DNA of 27,974 nucleotides from Pseudomonadota bacterium (lineage in GTDB: Bacteria; Pseudomonadota; Gammaproteobacteria; Burkholderiales; Rhodocyclaceae), in NCBI GenBank assembly GCA_021811225.1, contig JAJZPJ010000003.1, positions 9,070 to 37,043 on the forward strand, read 5' to 3'. Numbering within the stretch: position 1 is the first letter of the stretch; each line of letters opens with the position of its first letter. The position numbers and the translations under genes were made by a program. Below are positions 22,060-27,974 of this stretch, in pieces. The notes beneath the pieces are model-generated. The model was not told where the DNA came from and did no database searches. It saw only the letters and a list, made by a program, of their open reading frames with translations.

Positions 22060-22523
22060 GCGACGACGACGCCCTGCTCGATCAGGCCGATGCGCTGATG
22101 CACCGCCACCGGGTGTTCGTCGCCGGCGCAGCGGCGGCCGGAGGCTCCCCCGACAGCGCCGCCGAGCGGCCGGATGAAGAAGACGATCTGCCGCTGCTGA
22201 CCGACATCGTCGCTGCCCAAGTGCCCGACCAGGCCATCGCTGCGGCGGGAGACGAAACCGGGCTCGAGCAGCGCCTGGGCGAATGCCGCGATGCCCTGGT
22301 CCTCGAACTGGAGAAATGGCTGGACGAGCAGTTGCCGCAACTGGTGACGCGCGCCATGGATGGCATCACCGACCACCTCGTCGGACAGATCGCCCGTCGC
22401 GCGAGAAATGAACTGTTGCCGCGTCTCACCGCGGTCCTGCAGGCCGCGGAAGACGGCGTGTCCCAATGGCCCAAGGCCACCTCCTCCGTCGCGGGAGAAA
22501 CCCTCGGGGACGACGGCGGCTAG
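22056..22523 (+). CDS. Conserved acidic protein of unknown function between holC and valS
   Basis: The product is 155 aa, beginning M-S-D-D-D-A-L-L-D-Q-A-D-A-L-M. A short N-terminal helix with H-R-V-F-V-A-G is followed by a low-complexity acidic linker, the motif D-L-P-L-L-T-D-I-V at about 47-55, and a C-terminal amphipathic helical region (about 75-140) with alternating charged and hydrophobic residues. I recall similar proteins at this site in other betaproteobacteria but know no function. The helical end after a disordered acidic part is loosely like PopZ-type scaffold proteins; this is only an impression. Its ATG overlaps the holC stop, so translation is coupled. There is no signal peptide or membrane span. 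Confidence 0.75.
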   Translation: MSDDDALLDQADALMHRHRVFVAGAAAAGGSPDSAAERPDEEDDLPLLTDIVAAQVPDQAIAAAGDETGLEQRLGECRDALVLELEKWLDEQLPQLVTRAMDGITDHLVGQIARRARNELLPRLTAVLQAAEDGVSQWPKATSSVAGETLGDDGG

Positions 22524-22605
22524 CGGCAGTCGCCGGGAAGTCGTTGCCCGGAGACGACCCGGCGCACTCGTGCCGCGCAGCTAGGGATAGACCGGCTGGC
22601 TCCGG

Positions 22606-22611
22606 TATAAT
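22606..22611 (+). promoter_or_regulatory. Candidate valS promoter (-10 element)
   Basis: A perfect TATAAT lies 83 bases before the valS start, in the 171-base gap after the preceding gene. No convincing -35 hexamer is found 16-18 bases upstream. The predicted start (near 22618) coincides with the beginning of the 12-bp tandem repeat. Confidence 0.5.
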
Positions 22612-22619
22612 CGCCCGCT

Positions 22620-22667
22620 CATTTCGCGGTCCATTTCGCGGTCCATTTCGTCGCCCATTTCGCAACT
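22620..22667 (+). repeat. Four 12-bp tandem repeats in the valS leader
   Basis: CATTTCGCGGTC occurs twice exactly (22620-22631, 22632-22643), followed by CATTTCGTCGCC and CATTTCGCAACT at the same 12-base period. CATTTCG is therefore repeated four times. The block begins at the predicted transcription start and ends 27 bases before the valS ATG. Confidence 0.85.
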
Positions 22668-22694
22668 CGCCTCTTCACCCAAACACCTCAGCCG

Positions 22695-25550
22695 ATGGAA
22701 CTCAACAAGAGCTTCGAGCCCGCCGCCATCGAGCGGCGCTGGTACGAATACTGGGAAGGCCAAGGCCACTTCAAGGCCGGTCTAGACCGCAGCCTGCCCA
22801 AGGAACACGCTTACTGCATCCTGCTGCCGCCGCCCAACGTCACCGGCACGCTGCACATGGGCCACGGCTTCCAGCAGACGCTGATGGATACCCTCAGCCG
22901 CTACCACCGGATGCTCGGCTGGAACACGCTGTGGCAGCCGGGCACCGACCACGCCGGCATCGCCACGCAGATCGTGGTCGAGCGCCAGCTCGAGGCTCAG
23001 GGCGTGAGCCGGCAGGAACTGGGACGCGAGGCCTTCATCGACAAGGTCTGGCAGTGGCAGCGCGAATCGGGCTCGGCCATCACCCGCCAGATGCGCCGCC
23101 TGGGCACCTCGCCCGACTGGAGCCGCGAGCGCTTCACCATGGACGAGGGGCTGTCCAAAACGGTCACCGAGACCTTCGTCCGCCTCTACCATGAAGGCCT
23201 GATCTACCGCGGCAAGCGCCTGGTGAACTGGGATCCGCAGCTCCTCACCGCGGTCTCCGACCTCGAAGTGGCGAGCGCGGAGGAAGAAGGTTCCATGTGG
23301 CAGATCCGCTACCCGCTCGCCGACGGCAAGGGAGCGCTCACGGTGGCGACCACCCGGCCCGAGACCATGCTCGGCGACGTGGCGGTGATGGTGCACCCGG
23401 AAGATCCGCGCTACGCACACCTGATCGGCAAGTCCGTGATCCTGCCGCTGTGCCATCGCGAGATCCCGATCATCGCCGACGAATACGTCGACCGCGAATT
23501 CGGCACCGGCGTGGTCAAGGTCACGCCCGCCCACGACTTCAACGACTACGCGGTGGGCAGCCGCCACGGCCTGCCCGCCATCAACATCCTGACCCTGGAT
23601 GCGAGGATCAACGAACAGGGGCCGGAGCAATACCGCGGCCTCGACCGCTTCGAGGCGCGCAAGCGGATCGTCGCCGATCTCGAAGCCCAGGGCCTGCTCG
23701 AATCGGTCAAGCCGCACAAGCTGATGGTGCCGCGCGGCGACAGGACCCACGCGGTGATCGAGCCGATGCTCACCGACCAGTGGTTCGTCGCGATGAGCAA
23801 GGCCGCAGTCGGGCCAAACTCCAGCGGCAAGAGCATCACCCAGGAAGCGCTCGACTGCGTCGCCTCCGGCGAGATCAGGTTCATCCCGGAGAACTGGGTC
23901 AATACCTACAACCAGTGGCTGAACAACATCCAGGACTGGTGCATTTCGCGCCAGCTCTGGTGGGGCCACCAGATCCCGGCGTGGTACGACGATCAGGGCA
24001 AACTCTACGTCGCGCACGACGAGACCGAGGCGCGCAGGCAGGCGGCGACGGCCGGCTACCGGGGCGAATTGCACCGCGACCCGGACGTCCTCGACACCTG
24101 GTTTTCCTCCGCGCTGTGGCCCTTCTCCACGCTCGACTGGACGCCCGAGTATCCGGCAGTGTCGAACGACGCGCTCGACCTCTACCTGCCCTCCTCGGTG
24201 CTGGTCACCGGCTTCGACATCATCTTCTTCTGGGTGGCGCGGATGGTGATGATGACCCGGCACATCACCGGCAAGATCCCCTTCCGGGAGGTCTTCGTGC
24301 ATGGCCTGATCCGCGACGCCGAAGGCCAGAAGATGTCCAAGTCCAAGGGCAACGTGCTCGATCCGATCGATCTGATCGACGGCATCGGCCTGGAAGAACT
24401 GGTGAAGAAGCGCACCACCGGCCTGATGAACCCGAAGCAGGCCGGGCAGATCGAAAAGCGCACCCGGCGCGAATTTCCCAACGGCATCGCGGCCTTCGGC
24501 ACCGACGCGCTGCGCTTCACCTTCGCCAGCCTGGCCAGCCCGGGGCGCGACATCAAGTTCGATCTGCAGCGCTGCGAGGGCTACCGCAACTTCTGCAACA
24601 AGCTGTGGAACGCCACGCGCTTCATGCTGATGAACTGCCAGGCCGGGGAAGAAAATGCCGACGTCGGCTTGGACCAATCGGCTCCGCTAGACTTCTCCTT
24701 CGCCGACCGCTGGATCGTCAGCCGGCTGCAGCGCGCCGAGAGCGAGATCGCCGCGCATTTCCGGGAATACCGCTTCGACCTCGTCGCCCGCACGCTCTAT
24801 GAATTCGTCTGGGACGAATACTGCGACTGGTATCTGGAGCTCGCCAAGGTGCAGTTGCAGCAGGGCAGCATCGAGCAGCAGCGGACCACGCGCCGGACGC
24901 TGGTGCGCGTGCTGGAGGCCACATTGCGCCTGGCCCACCCGCTGATCCCGTTCATCACCGAAGAGCTCTGGCAATCGGTGAAGACGCTCGCCGGCAAGTC
25001 TGGCGACTCGATCATGCGCCAGCCCTACCCGGTGGCGCAGCCCGAGAAGAGCGACGCCGAAGCGGAAGCGCAAATGGCGCTGCTCAAGGAGATGGTCAAT
25101 GCCTGCCGCAGCCTGCGCGGCGAGATGAATCTTTCGCCGGCGCAGAGAGTGCCGTTGATCGCCGCAGGGGAAGCGGCGACGATCTCGGCCTTCGCCCCTT
25201 ATCTCCAGGCGCTGGCGCGTCTGGAGTCCGTCGCCGCCGCAGCGGAGCTGCCGCCGGGCGACGCGCCGGTGCAGATCGTCGGCGAATTCCGCCTGATGCT
25301 CAAGATCGAAATCGATGTCGCTGCCGAACGCGCACGGCTGACGAAGGAACTCGCCCGGGTCGAGGCCGAGCGGGCGAGAGCCGAAGCCAAGCTCGCCCTG
25401 CCCTCCTTCGTCGACCGCGCCCCGGCCCAGGTGGTGAGCCAGGAGCGCGAGCGTCTGGCGGGCTTCTCCGCGCTGATCGAAAAGCTCTCCGCGCAGCTCG
25501 TCCGCTTGAGCCAAGACTTCAGCGCGCGTCCGCCTTGCCGCCGACGGTGA
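22695..25550 (+). CDS. valS: Valyl-tRNA synthetase
   Basis: The product is 951 aa, normal for bacterial ValRS. It charges tRNA-Val and edits threonine. The HIGH motif is H54-M-G-H57 within P-P-P-N-V-T-G-T-L-H, and the KMSKS loop is K546-M-S-K-S550. The editing domain lies between (about 200-330, with T-T-R-P-E-T-M-L-G-D and H-D-F-N-D-Y). A C-terminal coiled coil (about 870-940) binds tRNA. The start at 22695 has no good ribosome-binding site, but M-E-L-N-K-S-F fits the family. The last 32 bases overlap the 3' end of the convergent exported-protein gene. Confidence 0.97.
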   Translation: MELNKSFEPAAIERRWYEYWEGQGHFKAGLDRSLPKEHAYCILLPPPNVTGTLHMGHGFQQTLMDTLSRYHRMLGWNTLWQPGTDHAGIATQIVVERQLEAQGVSRQELGREAFIDKVWQWQRESGSAITRQMRRLGTSPDWSRERFTMDEGLSKTVTETFVRLYHEGLIYRGKRLVNWDPQLLTAVSDLEVASAEEEGSMWQIRYPLADGKGALTVATTRPETMLGDVAVMVHPEDPRYAHLIGKSVILPLCHREIPIIADEYVDREFGTGVVKVTPAHDFNDYAVGSRHGLPAINILTLDARINEQGPEQYRGLDRFEARKRIVADLEAQGLLESVKPHKLMVPRGDRTHAVIEPMLTDQWFVAMSKAAVGPNSSGKSITQEALDCVASGEIRFIPENWVNTYNQWLNNIQDWCISRQLWWGHQIPAWYDDQGKLYVAHDETEARRQAATAGYRGELHRDPDVLDTWFSSALWPFSTLDWTPEYPAVSNDALDLYLPSSVLVTGFDIIFFWVARMVMMTRHITGKIPFREVFVHGLIRDAEGQKMSKSKGNVLDPIDLIDGIGLEELVKKRTTGLMNPKQAGQIEKRTRREFPNGIAAFGTDALRFTFASLASPGRDIKFDLQRCEGYRNFCNKLWNATRFMLMNCQAGEENADVGLDQSAPLDFSFADRWIVSRLQRAESEIAAHFREYRFDLVARTLYEFVWDEYCDWYLELAKVQLQQGSIEQQRTTRRTLVRVLEATLRLAHPLIPFITEELWQSVKTLAGKSGDSIMRQPYPVAQPEKSDAEAEAQMALLKEMVNACRSLRGEMNLSPAQRVPLIAAGEAATISAFAPYLQALARLESVAAAAELPPGDAPVQIVGEFRLMLKIEIDVAAERARLTKELARVEAERARAEAKLALPSFVDRAPAQVVSQERERLAGFSALIEKLSAQLVRLSQDFSARPPCRRR

Positions 25551-26430
25551 GCGCCAACGCCTTGCGAATGGCCGCGGGCGAATTCATGATGTTCATGAAG
25601 CTGTGCGCGCCCATCATCGACAGATCGGGGAAGCTGATGGCGATGCGGAAGCGCGCATAGAGCGCATAGACCTTGTTGCCCGAAACCAGGATGTCGTAGG
25701 GCAGGTGGGCGGTGGAGCGGGGATCCTTGAAGTCGATCTCGCTCATGAGGTACTTGTCGTCCATCACCTTGTTGTCGCCCTCGCCCTTCATCGCCACGCC
25801 GAACAGCGCCTCCTGCTTGCCCGGGACATCGACGCGATAGACTTTGGTGACGCCCTGTTTGCCCGCGGCGAGACCGGCCTCGACCGCCTTCACCGCCTCA
25901 TCGTAGCTGCCGTAACTGGCGAGCGTATTGGGGTCGGTGAAGTACTCCATGCCGAACATATAGTGATAGTGGCGCAGATCCGCCGCGCTCAGGCCCTTGG
26001 CGCCGAACTCCTCGACGCGACCGAGCGCCGCCTGCAGCTTGGCCGCAGTGTCCTTGAGTTCGCCGGCCATGCGGTAGGCGTTGGCCCAGTAGGGCGGATT
26101 GGTGTAGCTGACTTCCAGATCATTGTTGACCTGGGTCACGGCCACGCGCATCGCGGCGCCGAAACCGCCCATCGGCGACTTGGCCGCGTTACTGAGCAGC
26201 TCGCCGTCGGTGACGCCGATCACGGTGGCACCGGCATAGGGTGAATAACTGCCGGCGACGGTGAAGCCGGCCTTGACCAGCGCCGCCTTGACCTCCGCCA
26301 CCTTCTGCGCCATCTCGCCCGGGCCCTTCGATGCCAGGACGAAGGGCTTCAACAGCGCATCCTGGGCAAAAGCGCCGGCGGCACCCAGAACCATCGCCAG
26401 CACGCACAGGCCTCTCAAGAATTTGGACAT
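25519..26430 (-). CDS. Exported protein of unknown function, next to a FadL-type channel
   Basis: The product is 303 aa with a clear signal peptide (M-S-K-F-L-R-G-L-C-V-L-A-M-V-L-G, cleavage after A-F-A near 22), so it is probably periplasmic. The mature protein shows an alpha/beta pattern. The early segment A-E-V-K-A-A-L-V-K-A-G-F-T-V and the late L-P-Y-D-I-L-V-S-G-N-K-V-Y-A-L-Y faintly resemble DUF302-type domains; I cannot confirm this. Central motifs include Y-T-N-P-P-Y-W-A-N-A-Y and H-Y-H-Y-M-F-G-M-E-Y-F. An excellent AGGAGGTG ribosome-binding site precedes the ATG. It lies 105 bases downstream of the fadL-like gene, behind a hairpin, and may be co-expressed. Confidence 0.85.
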   Translation of the reverse strand: MSKFLRGLCVLAMVLGAAGAFAQDALLKPFVLASKGPGEMAQKVAEVKAALVKAGFTVAGSYSPYAGATVIGVTDGELLSNAAKSPMGGFGAAMRVAVTQVNNDLEVSYTNPPYWANAYRMAGELKDTAAKLQAALGRVEEFGAKGLSAADLRHYHYMFGMEYFTDPNTLASYGSYDEAVKAVEAGLAAGKQGVTKVYRVDVPGKQEALFGVAMKGEGDNKVMDDKYLMSEIDFKDPRSTAHLPYDILVSGNKVYALYARFRIAISFPDLSMMGAHSFMNIMNSPAAIRKALALTVGGKADAR

Positions 26431-26479
26431 GCCCCACCTCCTGCAAGATTTTCGACGACAAAAGTAACCAAGGAATCGA

Positions 26480-26515
26480 GGAAGGGCCGAGGGCGTTCCC
26501 GCCTCCGGCCCTTCC
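26480..26515 (-). terminator. Strong hairpin after the fadL-like gene (possible partial terminator)
   Basis: GGAAGGGCCG and CGGCCCTTCC form a perfect 10-bp stem around a 16-base centre that can itself pair partly. No real T run follows on the minus strand, only a mildly T-rich stretch, so it may be a weak terminator or a 3' mRNA stabiliser that lowers expression of the downstream gene. Confidence 0.5.
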
Positions 26516-26535
26516 GTTCTCTAGCGCATCAGGAC

Positions 26536-27918
26536 TTACATCTTGATGCCGTAGGCGATGCCCAGGGAGTCCTGGTGCATCTTGAGCGTTTCGGTGCCGC
26601 CGACACCGAGCAGCGAGGTAACCGACGGGCCGGTCACCGAATGGCTGAAGGCGTGCATATAGGCAACGGTCAACTCGTTGTGGTTGGCCAGGGTCCAGGT
26701 GGCGCCGAGCGTGAGGTGCTGCTCGACGACGCCCGGGGCGATGATGTTAAAGGAGACGTCATCGATGCTGTCACCGCGCACCGGCGATTTGCCGTAGTTG
26801 TAGCCGGCACGCAGCAGCAGGTTCTTGCTGTATTCGTATTCGGTGCCGAGCTTGTACACGGTCTGGTTGCGCCACTTGAAGCCCGAGCCGTTGGCGTCGC
26901 CGAGACGGTTCGGCGCGACCGGGAATGCGCCGGTCATCATGCTAAGGAGGCTGTTGCTGACGCCGTTGGCGATGGACATCACGTTCGCGTAGTTGATCTG
27001 CTGGATGTCGAACGCGACGGTCGCCTTCGGCGTCGCCTTCACCGCAATACCGACGTCGTAGTTCTCGGGAATGTCGAACTCGCCCTGATCGGCGAACAAG
27101 CCTTTGTACTTGCCGAACTTGCTCATGCGGATCTTCGACGAGTAGGCCGCGCCGAGCGTCACCGTGTCGCTGAGCTTGCCCATCCAGCCCACGCGCACGC
27201 CATAACCATGGGCACTGTCGTAGCCCCGGTTGGTGACGTTGCCCTGGCTGCTGGTGAACGTTCCCGTGACGCCGGGAAACATCAGGGTATCGTTGTAGGC
27301 TTGCAGCCCGTCGACCTTGAAGCGCTGGTAGCCGAGAAGCGGTGAAATACCGATGGAGTTATTGGCGTTGATCTTGTAGGCAACGGTCGGTGCAATGATG
27401 AGCTGCATCAGGTCGACGCCCAGCCTGCCGCAGCCGAACAGGATGTTCGCAGGTTGGCCACCGCAGGAAGGCGCGAACGAGGCTGCCATCGCACCGCCCT
27501 TGAGTCCGGGACCGTAGTCGGTGTTCATGCCGCCGTTGCCATAGACGCTGACGCCGAGCGAAAGATCCGGATTGATCAGCTTGTTGTAACCGAACTCGGG
27601 AATATAGAACACGTTCGAGCCACTCACCGACGTGCCGTCATAAATCCCGCCGGGAGAATAGGGGCCGTTGCTTCCTTGACGCGAGGCTTCCCGCTTGGGC
27701 ATGAATACGTCGAGACCGAAGTCCATCCGGTCGCCCACCCAGACCATGCTGGCCGGGTTGTTGGCGCCGCCGAAAGCATCCTTGGCCATGGCCGTCGCAG
27801 CACCGCCCATGCCCTTGGCGGTCATGCCGTAACCATGGGAGAAATAGCCGTTGGTGGCGAAAGCCGGGCTGGCGATGCCGGCGACGGCGAGCAGCAATAC
27901 GATTTTTTTAAGCTTCAT
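26536..27918 (-). CDS. OmpP1/FadL-family outer-membrane channel
   Basis: The product is 460 aa, with a signal peptide (cleavage after A-F-A near 21) followed directly by T-N-G-Y-F-S-H-G-Y-G-M-T-A-K-G-M-G-G, the N-terminal plug typical of FadL-type channels. N-N-P-A-S-M comes next, then alternating aromatic strands of a 14-strand beta barrel. These channels take up long-chain fatty acids or other hydrophobic compounds, including aromatics, through a lateral opening. The exact substrate cannot be told. AAGGAGA lies just before the ATG. The C-terminus ends I-K-M rather than the usual terminal Phe of outer-membrane proteins. The 56 bases upstream to the window edge show no further gene. Confidence 0.93.
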   Translation of the reverse strand: MKLKKIVLLLAVAGIASPAFATNGYFSHGYGMTAKGMGGAATAMAKDAFGGANNPASMVWVGDRMDFGLDVFMPKREASRQGSNGPYSPGGIYDGTSVSGSNVFYIPEFGYNKLINPDLSLGVSVYGNGGMNTDYGPGLKGGAMAASFAPSCGGQPANILFGCGRLGVDLMQLIIAPTVAYKINANNSIGISPLLGYQRFKVDGLQAYNDTLMFPGVTGTFTSSQGNVTNRGYDSAHGYGVRVGWMGKLSDTVTLGAAYSSKIRMSKFGKYKGLFADQGEFDIPENYDVGIAVKATPKATVAFDIQQINYANVMSIANGVSNSLLSMMTGAFPVAPNRLGDANGSGFKWRNQTVYKLGTEYEYSKNLLLRAGYNYGKSPVRGDSIDDVSFNIIAPGVVEQHLTLGATWTLANHNELTVAYMHAFSHSVTGPSVTSLLGVGGTETLKMHQDSLGIAYGIKM

Positions 27919-27974
27919 CTTGTCTCCTTCCCCTCGGTGGGGGTTATTGAGTTCCTCGAAACGGGAACGGTTCT

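Noticed and set aside
22782..24677. A 631-codon minus-strand open frame inside valS
   Set aside because: It mirrors valS codons, shows no domain, and valS is unambiguous on the other strand.

Overview
The window is a stretch of chromosome from a high-GC betaproteobacterium. The gene order xseB-ispA-dxs-folE2, rpsP-rimM-trmD-rplS, ilvI-ilvH-ilvC-psd-pssA-leuA, lptF-lptG divergent from pepA-holC-valS, and a sigma factor-DUF3619-DUF3106-RDD cluster all point there. The Rhodocyclales or a close relative is my best guess from remembered gene order; no search was run. I see no tRNA, rRNA, insertion sequence, CRISPR array, prophage or integron. Almost everything is core metabolism or cell envelope.

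Layout. 1-1626 (minus): the start of an EamA-type transporter gene cut by the window edge, and an orphan Rieske oxygenase alpha subunit. 1797-5673 (plus): isoprenoid genes xseB-ispA-dxs, then folE2, closed by a strong two-way terminator. 5738-7729 (minus): the ribosomal protein and tRNA/16S maturation operon rpsP-rimM-trmD-rplS, with a promoter candidate in front. 7811-8536 (minus): pyrF. 8537-8891: no intact gene, but a decayed fragment resembling the N-terminus of a YihY/BrkB membrane protein. 8892-9251 (plus): DUF2069 membrane protein. 9258-15749 (minus): branched-chain amino acid genes with the two phosphatidylethanolamine genes psd and pssA embedded; leuA has its own promoter, a short Leu-rich ORF and a perfect hairpin in front. 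15909-17816 (plus): a sigma factor with an apparent CTG start, then DUF3619, DUF3106 and RDD genes, all overlapping. 17837-19986 (minus): lptG and lptF. 20123-25550 (plus): pepA, holC, a conserved small protein and valS, with a 12-bp tandem repeat in the valS leader. 25519-27918 (minus): an exported protein of unknown function and a FadL-type outer-membrane channel.

How the genes work together. dxs and ispA feed isoprenoid synthesis. folE2 opens the folate or queuosine branch. The ilv and leu genes make valine, isoleucine and leucine. pssA and psd make phosphatidylethanolamine. LptF and LptG export LPS. The least explained unit is the sigma-DUF3619-DUF3106-RDD cluster. Its order (cytoplasmic sigma factor, single-span membrane protein, secreted helical protein) resembles a sigma/anti-sigma/periplasmic sensor module, and I rank it as the best candidate here for an undescribed regulatory system.
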